Positions 12,243 through 20,612 of a stretch of 64,000 nt of DNA are shown in pieces. The notes under the pieces were generated by a model. It did not search any database and had not been told where the DNA came from. It worked only from the letters and a program-made list of their open reading frames with translations. Within the stretch, counting starts at the first letter, position 1. Each line of letters starts with the position of its first letter. Source of the DNA: Ruegeria marisrubri (GTDB taxonomy: Bacteria; Pseudomonadota; Alphaproteobacteria; Rhodobacterales; Rhodobacteraceae); contig NZ_LQBQ01000038.1 of the NCBI RefSeq assembly GCF_001507595.1, forward strand, positions 62,001 through 126,000. Direction: 5' to 3'. Position numbers and translations under genes: made by a program.

Positions 12243-13199
12243 CTACGCAGTCACCGCGTTGGGCAGGGGCCGTCCGTTCAAAAAGGCCGCCACGTTGTCC
12301 AGCGCCATGTTCCCCATGTCGGTCCGGACCTCTTCGGTTGCGGTGCCCAGATGCGGCAGCAGCGTGACGTTTTCCATCTCGCGCAAGGCCGCCGGCACCT
12401 CGGGCTCGAACTCGTAGACGTCCAGCCCGGCGCCGGCGATCTGTCCGCCCTGCAACGCGCCTATCAGGGCGGTCTCGTCCACCACCTCGCCGCGCGCGAT
12501 GTTGATGAGCAGGGCCGAGGGCTTCATGGCGTCCAGAACCAGCGCGTCGATCAGGTGCCGCGTCTCGGCCCCGCCGGGAACCGCGAGCATCAGGAAATCG
12601 ACCGATGCCGCCAGCGCGGGCAGATCCGGGACGTACTCGGCGGGGAACTCCAGTTCTTTCCGGCTGCGCGCCACATAGGCGACCTGCATTCCGAACCCGA
12701 AATGGCAGCGCCGCGCGATCGCCTGCCCGATGCGGCCCATGCCGACGATACCGACCCGCTTGCCCGTGACGTGCTGGCCCAGCATCTGCGTCGGGTGCCA
12801 GCCCTGCCACTGGCCCGAGCGGACCAGCCGTTCGCCCTCGCCCGCCCGCCGGGCGGTGGCCAGCAGCAGCGTCATGGCGATGTCGGCGGTTGCGTCGGTG
12901 ACGGCGCCGGGCGTGTTGGTGACCTGCACCCCGGCCGCCAACGCGGCCCGGACGTCGATGTGGTTGTAGCCGACCCCGAAATTGGCCAGCAGCTTGCAGC
13001 GCGGCTGAGGCACAGCGGCAAAGATATCCGCCGAGAACAGGTCACCCAATGTCGGCACGACGATGTCGAACCCGGTCAGCGCGCGGTGCATTTCGTCACG
13101 GCTCAGGGGCAGGTTGCTGTCGCGGATCTCGGCATCGAAGTCCGCCCGCGCCCGCGCCTCGACCGCGGGCGGCATCGGCCGCGTGATCCAGAGCTTCAT
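12243..13199 (-). CDS. D-isomer-specific 2-hydroxyacid dehydrogenase
   Basis: A 318-residue NAD(P)-dependent oxidoreductase that interconverts 2-oxoacids and D-2-hydroxyacids; glyoxylate or hydroxypyruvate reduction is typical of close relatives. Visible are the nucleotide-binding GIVGMGRIGQAIARR near 155, the NIARGEVVDE substrate/active-site segment, and the catalytic His in LPHLGTATEEVR near 287. ATG 13199 overlaps the csaA stop (TGATG), giving a proC-csaA-dehydrogenase string on one strand. The exact substrate cannot be read from the sequence. Confidence 0.9.
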   Translation of the reverse strand: MKLWITRPMPPAVEARARADFDAEIRDSNLPLSRDEMHRALTGFDIVVPTLGDLFSADIFAAVPQPRCKLLANFGVGYNHIDVRAALAAGVQVTNTPGAVTDATADIAMTLLLATARRAGEGERLVRSGQWQGWHPTQMLGQHVTGKRVGIVGMGRIGQAIARRCHFGFGMQVAYVARSRKELEFPAEYVPDLPALAASVDFLMLAVPGGAETRHLIDALVLDAMKPSALLINIARGEVVDETALIGALQGGQIAGAGLDVYEFEPEVPAALREMENVTLLPHLGTATEEVRTDMGNMALDNVAAFLNGRPLPNAVTA

Positions 13200-13537
13200 C
13201 AGTGCATTCTCCCACCCAGCGGCACCTTGCCGTCGGGGCCGATCAGGACGATCTCGCCGTTTTCGTCGGGCAGGCCCAGCACCAGCACCTCGGACATGAA
13301 GCGGCCGATCTGGCGCGGCGGGAAGTTCACCACCGCCAGCACTTGCCTGCCCACCAGCGACTCGGGCGTGTAATGCGCGGTGACCTGGGCCGATGTCTTG
13401 CGCTCGCCGATCTCGTCGCCAAAGTCGATCCACATCTTGATCGCGGGCTTGCGCGCCTCGGGATAGGGTTCGGCGCGGATCACCTCGCCCACGCGAATAT
13501 CGACCTTGAGAAAGTCGTCGAAAGAAATCTCATTCAC
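13199..13537 (-). CDS. csaA: CsaA-like tRNA-binding-domain protein
   Basis: A 112-residue single-domain protein of the EMAP/Trbp111 OB-fold family. The signature VDIRVGEVIRAEPYPEARKP at the N-terminus and the VVNFPPRQIGRFMSEVLVLG segment match CsaA, described in Bacillus as an export-related chaperone and also able to bind tRNA. It overlaps the end of proC by 8 bp upstream and the dehydrogenase start by 1 bp downstream, so the three genes are probably co-transcribed. The biological role here is unknown. Confidence 0.88.
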   Translation of the reverse strand: MNEISFDDFLKVDIRVGEVIRAEPYPEARKPAIKMWIDFGDEIGERKTSAQVTAHYTPESLVGRQVLAVVNFPPRQIGRFMSEVLVLGLPDENGEIVLIGPDGKVPLGGRMH

Positions 13538-14345
13538 GAGACAGCTCCTTGGAACGGTTGGTGGCGGCGGCGACGGCGCGGTTCAGCAGCGCCGGAAAAC
13601 CGGTTTCCGGGTCCATCAGAACCTCGAGCGCGGCCTGCGTGGTGCCGTTGGGCGAAGTGACGTTGATGCGCAGTTGCGCCGGGTCTTCCTCGGCCGCCTC
13701 GGCCAGCGCCCCTGCCCCGGCCACGGTGGCCTTGGCCAGCTGTATCGACAGGTCTGCCGGCAGGCCCTGCGCCTCGCCCGCGGCGGCCAGGGTTTCGATC
13801 AGGTGGAACACATAGGCCGGGCCCGAGCCGCTGACGCCGGTCACCGCATCCATCTGGGCCTCGCTGTCCAGCCGCACGGTCTGACCCACCGCAGCCAGCA
13901 ACCCCTCGGCCTGCGCCATGTCTGCCTCGGTGGCATGGGAATTGCCGATCAACGCGGTGATGCCCTTGCGGATCGCGGCAGGTGTGTTCGGCATCGCGCG
14001 GACGATCGGAGTGTTTTCGCCCAGCACCTTTTCGAAGGTGGCGATCGAGGTTCCGGCAGCGACCGAGACAAACAGGGTATCACCGCCGCCCAGCGCCTTT
14101 ATCCCCGGCAGGGCCTCGCCCATCATCTGCGGTTTGACGGCGATCAGCACGACGGCAGGAGATTCAGGCAGCGGCGCGTTGATGTTCACACCCTGCGCCT
14201 TGAGCCAGTCCGACGGATAGGGGTCGATCACCCAGACCGAGGCCGCGGGCAGACCGTGCTCGAGCCAGCCCGCCAGCATGGCCGACCCCATCTTGCCGCA
14301 GCCCAGAAGAACCAGCCCCTGATCCGCGACCCGTGACATGTCCAT
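13530..14345 (-). CDS. proC: Pyrroline-5-carboxylate reductase
   Basis: A 271-residue enzyme for the last step of proline synthesis, NAD(P)H reduction of 1-pyrroline-5-carboxylate. The Rossmann motif LLGCGKMGSAML is at 12-23, and the C-terminal signature of the family is seen as TGVSGSGPAYVF near 165 and an NVTSPNGTTQAALE segment near 228. ATG 14345 has a GGGGAGGGG ribosome-binding site. It is the first gene of a probable operon with csaA and the hydroxyacid dehydrogenase. Confidence 0.96.
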   Translation of the reverse strand: MDMSRVADQGLVLLGCGKMGSAMLAGWLEHGLPAASVWVIDPYPSDWLKAQGVNINAPLPESPAVVLIAVKPQMMGEALPGIKALGGGDTLFVSVAAGTSIATFEKVLGENTPIVRAMPNTPAAIRKGITALIGNSHATEADMAQAEGLLAAVGQTVRLDSEAQMDAVTGVSGSGPAYVFHLIETLAAAGEAQGLPADLSIQLAKATVAGAGALAEAAEEDPAQLRINVTSPNGTTQAALEVLMDPETGFPALLNRAVAAATNRSKELSRE

Positions 14346-14384
14346 GAGTGCCCCTCCCCTTCATTTCAGGTTCGGGGCAAAGCT

Positions 14385-14885
14385 TTACGCGCGGCCGTAG
14401 GCCTCTGCAATGGCGACTTGCATTGCCTCATCCGGGGTCCGGTTGCCCCAGGTCACCAGCTGGATCGCCGGGTAGTAGCGCTCGGCGCTCAGAACCGCCG
14501 CGGTGATCATCGTGTCGATCTGTTCGGGGCTTGCCACCTGCCCCCCGGCCAGCACGAGCCCGTAGCGGTAGACCATCAGTTTCTGGTTGCTCCAATAGGT
14601 GAAGGCGCCCGCCCAGCACTGATCGTTCATCGCGTTGAGCAACTCGTAAAGCTCTGCTTCGCGATCCTCGGGCGGCTCCATCTCGAACGAACACAGCATC
14701 CGCAGCGTCTCGTCATAGGGGGACCAGGCCAGCGTGATCGAGTAGGTGCGCCACTGTCCTTCGACCGCCATGGCGATCTGGTCATCCCCGATGCGATCAA
14801 AATCCCATTCGTGGTGTTCGGCCAGATGCTCGACGATGTCGATCGGATGAATGTCCTCTTCGAGGTACTGCTCGGATAGTGCCAT
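14385..14885 (-). CDS. YbjN domain-containing protein
   Basis: A 166-residue acidic cytoplasmic protein of the YbjN family (type III secretion chaperone-like fold). Recognisable segments are DQIAMAVEGQWRTYSITLAW, the CSFEM strand, LYELLNAMNDQCWAGAFTYW and YRYGLVL. ATG 14885 follows GAGG with a 6-base spacer; a GTG at 14897 is in frame but less well placed. The molecular function of these proteins is not established. It lies 39 bp upstream of proC and may be co-transcribed with it. Confidence 0.8.
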   Translation of the reverse strand: MALSEQYLEEDIHPIDIVEHLAEHHEWDFDRIGDDQIAMAVEGQWRTYSITLAWSPYDETLRMLCSFEMEPPEDREAELYELLNAMNDQCWAGAFTYWSNQKLMVYRYGLVLAGGQVASPEQIDTMITAAVLSAERYYPAIQLVTWGNRTPDEAMQVAIAEAYGRA

Positions 14886-15205
14886 GATACACCTCACTGA
14901 TCTCTAGCTGGTCGGGGCGGGCAGCGCCCCAGCGCTAGTTGCCTGCTCTACAGACCGGGCGTCCCCCCGCAGCCTGATACTAGATATGGTGCGGTGTGGC
15001 AGGTGTTCTGGCAACCCCAATTTTTGGGGATAACGGCAATAAGTTGTGGACAGCCAGCAACTGCGCCCAAAATATTGGCGCCCGCCCCATCTTTTTCTTG
15101 AAATATGCCCGCGAGACGCCAGAATACACCGCAGCGCGCAAGCCTTGATGGGATTGCACGGTACGATTTTTCTGGCCTTTGAGATGAAATGCTCTGAACC
15201 TGCGC
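14886..15205. other. Intergenic region without a supported gene
   Basis: 320 bp between the YbjN gene and ubiK, both on the minus strand. It holds a small perfect hairpin CCCCAA-TTT-TTGGGG (15015-15029) and GCGCC/GGCGC arms at about 15063-15081. Short reading frames here lack family resemblance and ribosome-binding sites. I see no convincing promoter or RNA gene. Confidence 0.5.
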
Positions 15206-15454
15206 TCAGTCGCCCAGCTTGGCTTCGAGTTCGGCGATGCGCGCCTCGAGAGCAGCATTTTCCTCGCGCGCCTTCTGCGCCATGGCGCGCACGGCGTCGA
15301 ATTCCTCGCGGGTGACGAAATCGCGATCGGCCAGCCAGCGGTCGAGCAGCGACTTCATCGCGGTCTCGGCCTCTTCCCGCGCGCCCTGCGCCACGCCCAT
15401 GGCATTGGTCATCAGTTGGGAAATGTCGTCAAGGATCTTGTTGCGGGTCTGCAT
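15206..15454 (-). CDS. ubiK: UbiK/BMFP accessory factor
   Basis: An 82-residue helical protein of the UbiK (YqiC, formerly DUF526) family. In Enterobacteria it is an accessory factor for ubiquinone synthesis and shows membrane-fusion activity in vitro. The N-terminal amphipathic part contains ILDDISQLMTNAMGVAQGAR. The C-terminal half is a coiled coil (EFDAVRAMAQKAREENAALE onward). Length is typical. It is divergent from lgt. Confidence 0.87.
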   Translation of the reverse strand: MQTRNKILDDISQLMTNAMGVAQGAREEAETAMKSLLDRWLADRDFVTREEFDAVRAMAQKAREENAALEARIAELEAKLGD

Positions 15455-15551
15455 GTCTTTACTCCGGTATCTCGGTTGCCCCCTATATGGGCAAGGAAAG
15501 GCCCGGGCTCAAGGTTGACTTGCCCCTCAAACCCCGGGCAATGAGGCGCAC

Positions 15552-16439
15552 ATGCAGGCAGTTCTGAATTTCCCCGACCTTTCGCCCGAACTTTTCTCGA
15601 TCTCGCTGTTCGGGATGGAGTTTGCCTTGCGGTGGTACGCGCTGGCCTATATCGCCGGCATCCTGATCGCATGGCGCATGGCGCTTGCGGCTCTGCGGCG
15701 CCCAGCCCTGTGGCCCGACGAGACGCCGCCGATGACGGCGCAGCGGCTCGAGGACCTGCTGACCTGGATCATTATCGGTGTCATCCTTGGGGGCCGTCTG
15801 GGCTTCGTCCTGTTCTACCAGCCCGCCTATTACCTGCAGAACCCGGTCGAGATCCTCAAGGTCTGGCAGGGCGGCATGTCATTCCATGGCGGCCTGCTGG
15901 GCGTGGTGCTGGCCGCACTCTTCTTTGCGAGGCGTCACGCGATACCGGTTCTGCCGCTGGCCGATCTGGTCGCCCATACAGTTCCGCCGGGTCTGTTCCT
16001 CGGGCGGCTCGCCAATTTCGTCAACGCCGAGCTTTGGGGCCGGCCCAGCGACCTGCCCTGGGCGGTGATCTTTCCGGGGGCGGCAGCCCAGAGCTGTCCG
16101 GATGTGGTCGGACTGTGCGCGCGCCACCCGTCGCAACTCTACGAAGCGGCGCTGGAGGGGCTGCTGCTTGGCGGTCTGTTGCTGTGGATGGTCTATCGCC
16201 GGGGCGCTTTCCGTGCGCCGGGGCGGGTTCTGGGCGCGTTTCTTGCGGGCTATGGCGCCTCGCGTTTTGTCGTCGAGTTCTTCCGCCAGCCCGACGCGCA
16301 GTTCGTGACGCCGGACAATCCGCTGGGGCTGGCTTGGCATGTCGGGGGCTACGGCCTGACGATGGGGCAGCTTCTGTCGCTGCCGATGATCGCGCTGGGG
16401 CTGTTCTTTCTGCTGCGCGCACGGCGGGGGCCGGCATGA
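15552..16439 (+). CDS. lgt: Prolipoprotein diacylglyceryl transferase
   Basis: A 295-residue multi-spanning inner-membrane enzyme that moves diacylglycerol from phosphatidylglycerol onto the lipobox Cys of prolipoproteins. The family motif [10 protein letters not shown] is near 79, [12 protein letters not shown] near 107 (with the essential His), and the signature segment [17 protein letters not shown] is near 151. At least seven hydrophobic segments are visible. The ATGA overlap with the next gene makes it the first gene of lgt-midA-pgeF. Confidence 0.97.
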   Translation: MQAVLNFPDLSPELFSISLFGMEFALRWYALAYIAGILIAWRMALAALRRPALWPDETPPMTAQRLEDLLTWIIIGVILGGRLGFVLFYQPAYYLQNPVEILKVWQGGMSFHGGLLGVVLAALFFARRHAIPVLPLADLVAHTVPPGLFLGRLANFVNAELWGRPSDLPWAVIFPGAAAQSCPDVVGLCARHPSQLYEAALEGLLLGGLLLWMVYRRGAFRAPGRVLGAFLAGYGASRFVVEFFRQPDAQFVTPDNPLGLAWHVGGYGLTMGQLLSLPMIALGLFFLLRARRGPA

Positions 16440-17503
16440 GTCTCGAAACGCTGCTGATCGAACGCATCCGGCAGGGCGGTCCGCTGACGATCGCGGATTA
16501 CATGGGTGAATGCCTGCTGCATCCGGTTCATGGCTACTACACCACGCGCGACCCGCTGGGAGAACGCGGCGATTTCACCACGGCCCCCGAGATCAGCCAG
16601 ATGTTCGGCGAACTGATCGGTCTGGCGCTGGCGCAAAGCTGGCTCGATCAGGGCCGCCCCGCACCGTTCACGCTTGCCGAACTGGGCCCGGGCCGCGGCA
16701 CCTTGATGGCGGATATTCTGAGGGCCACGAAGGGCGTGCCGGGTTTCCACGATGCGGCACGGATCTGCCTCGTGGAGGCCTCGCCCACGCTGCGGGAGGT
16801 TCAGGCCAGAACCCTTTCCGGCCATGCGCCCGACTGGCTCGACAGCATCGAGGAGCTGCCACAAGCGCCGCTGTTTCTGGTCGCCAACGAGTTCTTCGAC
16901 GCCCTGCCCATCCGCCAGTTCGTGCGGGACGGCGACGGCTGGCGCGAGCGCCTGATCGGCGTTCATGACGGAGAGCTAGCCTTTGGCCTCGGCGCACAGG
17001 CACCGCAGGAGGCGTTGGCGGACCGTCTGGAGGACACACGGGACGGGGATATTGTCGAGCTTTGCCCCGCCGCCGCCCCGATCGCGGCGCGGATCGCCGA
17101 GCGAATCTCGTCGCATGGCGGGGCCGCGCTGATCGTGGATTATGGGGACTGGCGCTCGCTGGGCGACACGTTTCAGGCCGTGCGCCGGCACGAGAAGGTG
17201 AGCCCGCTGGAATCGCCGGGACAGGCCGACCTGACCGCGCATGTGGATTTCGAGGCGCTTGCCAATGGCGCAAAGGCACAGGGCTGCCGCCACACGCGAC
17301 TGGCGCGGCAAGGCGTCTTTCTGGAACGGCTCGGCGTCACCGCCCGGGCGCAGGCGCTGGCCAGGGGAGCGGATGAAAAGACCGTTGCGGCGGTTATCCG
17401 CGCACATCGCCGGTTGACGCATCCCGAGGAAATGGGAAACCTGTTCAAGGTGCTGGGTCTCTATCCCGCACATGCCGCACCGCCACCCGGACTGGAGCCA
17501 TGA
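16436..17503 (+). CDS. MidA/NDUFAF7-like SAM-dependent methyltransferase
   Basis: A 355-residue class I methyltransferase of the MidA family. The mitochondrial homologue NDUFAF7 methylates an arginine of a complex I subunit. The family N-terminus is clear ([20 protein letters not shown]). The [20 protein letters not shown] segment and the SAM-binding [18 protein letters not shown] near 80 follow, with [14 protein letters not shown] near 145. ATG 16436 overlaps the lgt stop, and its own stop overlaps the pgeF start. Complex I arginine methylation is the likely role by homology only. Confidence 0.88.
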   Translation: MSLETLLIERIRQGGPLTIADYMGECLLHPVHGYYTTRDPLGERGDFTTAPEISQMFGELIGLALAQSWLDQGRPAPFTLAELGPGRGTLMADILRATKGVPGFHDAARICLVEASPTLREVQARTLSGHAPDWLDSIEELPQAPLFLVANEFFDALPIRQFVRDGDGWRERLIGVHDGELAFGLGAQAPQEALADRLEDTRDGDIVELCPAAAPIAARIAERISSHGGAALIVDYGDWRSLGDTFQAVRRHEKVSPLESPGQADLTAHVDFEALANGAKAQGCRHTRLARQGVFLERLGVTARAQALARGADEKTVAAVIRAHRRLTHPEEMGNLFKVLGLYPAHAAPPPGLEP

Positions 17504-18258
17504 CCCTCGAAATCCTGACCTCCGAGTTGCTGAACCCCATTCAACACGGATTCTTCACCCGCCGCGGCGGCGCATCGTCCGGTGTGTTCGCGGGGTTGAA
17601 CTGTGGGCAGGGGTCGTCGGACCAAAGCGAGATCGTGGCCCTGAACCGCGGCCGGGTCGCCGAGGCGATGGGGGTGACGCCCGAGGCGTTGATCGGCGTG
17701 CATCAGATTCATTCGGCAGATGTTCACGTCGTCACCGGCCCGCATGCGGATGCACGGCCCGAGGCCGACGCCCTTGTGACATCGACGCCGGGCCTGGCGC
17801 TGACCATCCTGACCGCGGACTGCCAGCCGGTTCTTTTCGCCGATCACAAGGCGCGGGTCATCGGCGCCGCGCATGCGGGATGGCGCGGGGCGCTGGATGG
17901 CGTTCTTGAGGCGACCCTGGATGCCATGGAAGACCTTGGCGCGAATCGCGCGGACATCGTCGCGGTGATCGGACCGACCATATCTCAGCGTGCCTACGAG
18001 GTCGGACCGGAATTTCTGGACGATTTCCTTGCCGACAGCCCGGACAACGTCCGGTTCTTCGCCAATGGCAACGGCGACAGGCTGCTGTTCGATCTGCCCG
18101 CCTATGGCCTGGAGCGGTTGCGCAGCGCCGGCATAGGCGAAGCGGTATGGACACGGCACTGCACCTATTCCGACCCCGATCGCTTCTATTCCTATCGCCG
18201 CTCGACACATGCCGGTGAAGCGGACTATGGTCGGCTCATCTCGGCGATCCGCCTGTAG
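17500..18258 (+). CDS. pgeF: Peptidoglycan editing factor / multicopper-polyphenol-oxidase-fold protein
   Basis: A 252-residue YfiH/PgeF (DUF152) protein. In E. coli PgeF removes wrong amino acids from peptidoglycan precursors; other relatives act on purine nucleosides or phenolics. The zinc-site segments are visible: VHQIHSADVHVV near 67, LTADCQPVLFADH near 105 and GAAHAGWRGALDGVL near 125, with IGPTISQRAYEVG after. It is the third gene of the lgt-midA-pgeF operon (ATGA overlap). Which activity it has here is not decided by the sequence. Confidence 0.9.
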   Translation: MTLEILTSELLNPIQHGFFTRRGGASSGVFAGLNCGQGSSDQSEIVALNRGRVAEAMGVTPEALIGVHQIHSADVHVVTGPHADARPEADALVTSTPGLALTILTADCQPVLFADHKARVIGAAHAGWRGALDGVLEATLDAMEDLGANRADIVAVIGPTISQRAYEVGPEFLDDFLADSPDNVRFFANGNGDRLLFDLPAYGLERLRSAGIGEAVWTRHCTYSDPDRFYSYRRSTHAGEADYGRLISAIRL

Positions 18259-18262
18259 AAAT

Positions 18263-18294
18263 GTGGCGAAAATAAGGCAGTCTTGCCACGTTTT
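18263..18294 (+). terminator. Weak possible terminator after pgeF
   Basis: GTGGC (18263-18267) can pair with GCCAC (18285-18289), followed by GTTTT. The stem is only 5 bp. Another hairpin, CAGTCGG/CCGACTG (18328-18347), lies further down without a T-run. Confidence 0.35.
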
Positions 18295-18534
18295 GACCTC
18301 AATTATCCTGTCTACTCGAAGATGAGCCAGTCGGAAAATCCCGACTGAACTCAGAAACTTAGCGTATGAGCGCGGGCTGCGGGCCCGGGTTTTCAGCAAA
18401 GGGAGAATTCAAGTAGCCGGTAGTTTTGTCCTCATTTTTTCCCTGATCAGCCCTATCCACGCCTCAAAGTGATTTCAGAGTCCAAGCTGGAAACAGGAAC
18501 GGCCGGAGAGCCAAACAGAGGCAGGAAGAAACGG

Positions 18535-18663
18535 ATGAAACCCAAATCACGCTTTATCAGGTCCATGATTGCTGCCGCCAGGGAACACGAGCTGCACATG
18601 CCTTGGAAACGCGCGACGAGAGTTTCAGGCGAAACTGCCTACCGGAGAGGTGGCCGGCCTTGA
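18535..18663 (+). CDS. Small basic hypothetical protein (42 aa)
   Basis: A 42-codon frame in an otherwise empty stretch, starting MKPKSRFIRSMIAAAREHEL and continuing HMPWKRATRVSGE. An AGGA ribosome-binding site lies 8 bases before the ATG. The protein is strongly basic, with a short amphipathic helix and an MPW motif. From memory, similar 40-50 residue proteins beginning with a K-x-RF-x-KS pattern followed by a PW-x-RG segment occur in Rhodobacteraceae, but I cannot verify this here. No function is known. It could still be a chance frame. Confidence 0.5.
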   Translation: MKPKSRFIRSMIAAAREHELHMPWKRATRVSGETAYRRGGRP

Positions 18664-19014
18664 TCGGGGAAGTGCACCAAAGAGCCAATCTGCTCGGCAA
18701 TTTGGTGTTTGCCGCGTCGGTTGTCGGCCTCGGGCCGATGCGGAAACAGACCACCGCCCGGTTTGCGCAGTGGTCTTTCGAGGCTGACAGGTGCGTGAGC
18801 AATTACCGCCCGCGTGTGACGAGTTCTGACTGGGGGGTCACGGTGATGACGACAAGCGCGACTGAAAGGTCGCAGATTCAGCATACTTCGCGGGGGATTT
18901 TTCCTGCGGATTCTCTCCCAATTCAGATTGTGGACGAAAAGAACAGAAAGCCACGTGAAGGCCGTCTGAGGGGGTTTCTCGGCAATGGCAAGAGTTGAAA
19001 GGGACGGAATACGC
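18664..19014. other. Gene-poor stretch before the Hint protein
   Basis: About 350 bp with no frame I can support. It holds a 7-bp hairpin AGACCAC/GTGGTCT (18748-18776) followed by TTC, which could end the small gene's transcript. The rest has lower coding character than its surroundings. Confidence 0.4.
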
Positions 19015-19785
19015 ATGCCTATTCCACATTCATTGACCCGCGCCGCGCGCAATGCCGTCGAAACATCGGCGCTGCTGCGCGACACGGGCACGCAGCGCCC
19101 GAAACTGCGGCGTTACGAGGTAAGCTATCTGTCACCGGATGGCGAAGTGGTGCAAAAGCGTCATATCGCGCCGGCCTTGCCGATTTTCGAGGACGCCTTT
19201 TGCGCCTTCACTCGCGGCTCGCTGGTGGAAACCGACAGGGGGCCGATGGCCATCGAGGATCTGCTGCCCGGCGACATGGTCGTGACCCATGATGGCGAAG
19301 TTCAGCAAGTGCTGTGGAAGGGATCACTGCTGTTGATTCCCGGGCAGCCGGACTCGCGCGGCAGGACGCATCCTCTGACGCGGATCATGGCGGACACATT
19401 CGGCATGCAGAAACCACTTTCCGGCGTGATCGCAGGCCCTTCGGCGCGTATACTGGCCACTCCTGTCCATTTGCGCCATCTGGCGGCGGGTGGACAGCTG
19501 TTGACCCCCGCGCACGAGTTCCAGGATGGAATGAACGTCGTCGAAACCCTGCCTCCGACGCCGGTCGAGCTGTTCCATCTGTGCCTGCGCCGGCATTCGC
19601 TCATCCGCATCGACGGTTTGCAGTTCGAAACCTACCATCCGGGAATCAACGCACTGCGGATGCTGGGGCAGTCACTGCGTTCCCTGTATCTCGGTCTCTT
19701 TGCGCATATCGATTCGATCGGCGATTTCGGCCCGCTTCTTTTGCCGCGGGCTGGTGACGGCGAAATCGACGCAATCACGGCATAA
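19015..19785 (+). CDS. Hint-domain-containing protein
   Basis: A 256-residue protein with a Hedgehog/intein (Hint_2-type) domain. This family is abundant in Roseobacters and often found in secreted or surface proteins. The domain begins near residue 60 with CAFTRGSLVETDRGPMAIED, then LLPGDMVVTHDGEVQQVLW; the later HSLIRIDGLQFETYHPG is also typical. There is no obvious signal peptide or extein-like partner domain. ATG 19015 has GGGACGG seven bases upstream; an in-frame ATG at 18985 has a poorer site. It is followed at once by a small ORF with a strong ribosome-binding site. Whether it self-splices or cleaves is unknown. Confidence 0.75.
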   Translation: MPIPHSLTRAARNAVETSALLRDTGTQRPKLRRYEVSYLSPDGEVVQKRHIAPALPIFEDAFCAFTRGSLVETDRGPMAIEDLLPGDMVVTHDGEVQQVLWKGSLLLIPGQPDSRGRTHPLTRIMADTFGMQKPLSGVIAGPSARILATPVHLRHLAAGGQLLTPAHEFQDGMNVVETLPPTPVELFHLCLRRHSLIRIDGLQFETYHPGINALRMLGQSLRSLYLGLFAHIDSIGDFGPLLLPRAGDGEIDAITA

Positions 19786-19799
19786 AGGAGGAAGACGCG

Positions 19800-19958
19800 A
19801 TGCAGATCGTTGTCTGCTGGCTGATCTCGCTGGCAATCGCCGCCTTCCTGCCCCCCTGCAACGCCTATCCGAAACGGCACCGGATCAAGCGGTCCGGCTC
19901 AGCCGCTCTTCCAGAACATCAAATGGAACCCCCGGCTCATCTTTCGCCCCGCGGATGA
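19800..19958 (+). CDS. Small hydrophobic peptide ORF downstream of the Hint gene
   Basis: A 52-codon frame with a near-perfect ribosome-binding site AAAGGAGG (19784-19791) that overlaps the Hint stop codon, 8 bases before the ATG. The N-terminus (MQIVVCWLISLAIAAFLPPC) is a single hydrophobic helix or signal-peptide-like segment. A basic stretch (YPKRHRIKRSG) and a Pro-rich tail follow. The last 25 codons run antisense to the 3' end of the lrp gene, which makes the tail suspect. No family is recognised. The ribosome-binding site is the main support. Confidence 0.4.
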   Translation: MQIVVCWLISLAIAAFLPPCNAYPKRHRIKRSGSAALPEHQMEPPAHLSPRG

Positions 19959-20385
19959 CGAGCGACGTCTTGACGCTGGCCACGTTCGGCGTGGTCAGCA
20001 ACTCACCGGTCAGGAATTGCTGAAAACTGCTGAGATCGGGCGCCACGCATTTCAGGATGAAATCCACCTCTCCGTTCAGCATGTGGCATTCGCGGACCAG
20101 CGGCCAGTTGCGGCAGCGTTCCTCGAAGGCCCGCAATTCGACTTCGGCTTGGCTGTCCAGGCCGACCATCGCAAAAACCTGCACTTCGAACCCCAGTTCG
20201 CGCGCGTTGACCTCGGCGTGATATCCGCGTATCAGCCCGGCCTCTTCCAGAGTGCGGACGCGCCGCAGGCATGGAGGGGCCGAAATCCCCACGCGTTTCG
20301 CCAGTTCCACATTGGTCATGCGACCGTCGGCCTGCAATTCGGCCAGAATCTTGCGGTCTATCTCGTCCAGTCGTGTCGCGACCAT
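19885..20385 (-). CDS. Lrp/AsnC-family transcriptional regulator
   Basis: A 166-residue regulator. The helix-turn-helix is LDEIDRKILAELQADGRMTN with VELAKRVGISAPPCLRRVRTLE; the C-terminal ligand-sensing (RAM) domain contains GFEVQVFAMVGLDSQAEVEL and ECHMLNGEVDFILKCVA. I chose ATG 20385 because upstream codons fall into the promoter and are not Lrp-like. It is divergent from trxB. Lrp-type proteins sense amino acids and often repress themselves, which fits the two repeats in its promoter. Its regulon is unknown. Confidence 0.92.
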   Translation of the reverse strand: MVATRLDEIDRKILAELQADGRMTNVELAKRVGISAPPCLRRVRTLEEAGLIRGYHAEVNARELGFEVQVFAMVGLDSQAEVELRAFEERCRNWPLVRECHMLNGEVDFILKCVAPDLSSFQQFLTGELLTTPNVASVKTSLVIRGAKDEPGVPFDVLEERLSRTA

Positions 20386-20409
20386 GAAATGCTCCTGATG
20401 TTTGCGGTT

Positions 20410-20462
20410 CTTATAGCAGCACCCCAAGGATGCGCAATATTCTTTCGCGCTTGAGCAATATT
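20410..20462 (-). promoter_or_regulatory. lrp promoter with paired GCAATATT repeats
   Basis: On the minus strand TTGCGC (20432-20437), a 16-bp spacer and TATAAG (20410-20415) form a good sigma-70 promoter 25 bp before the lrp start. The octamer GCAATATT occurs at 20434-20441 and 20455-20462 (plus strand). The copies are exactly 21 bp apart (two helical turns) and the first overlaps the -35. This suggests Lrp autoregulation. Confidence 0.5.
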
Positions 20463-20612
20463 GTTTATTCTCAATGTTCTTTTTCGACCGCAATGCCTTT
20501 TCGCGACGCCGGGCAACCAATTCACGAAAGGGGTTTAAGACCGGCCCCGCGACCGCTATATCCACGCTCTTAGAGCAGCTAGCTCGTTGCAGCAGACATA
20601 TTTGGGGGAACA

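Noticed and set aside
15041..15056. Second DnaA box near the ubiK-YbjN gap
   Set aside because: GTTGTGGACAG differs from the consensus TGTGGATAA at two positions; not supported.
14980..15258. 92-codon minus-strand frame between the YbjN gene and ubiK
   Set aside because: Overlaps the ubiK 3' end in another frame, with no ribosome-binding site and no family resemblance.
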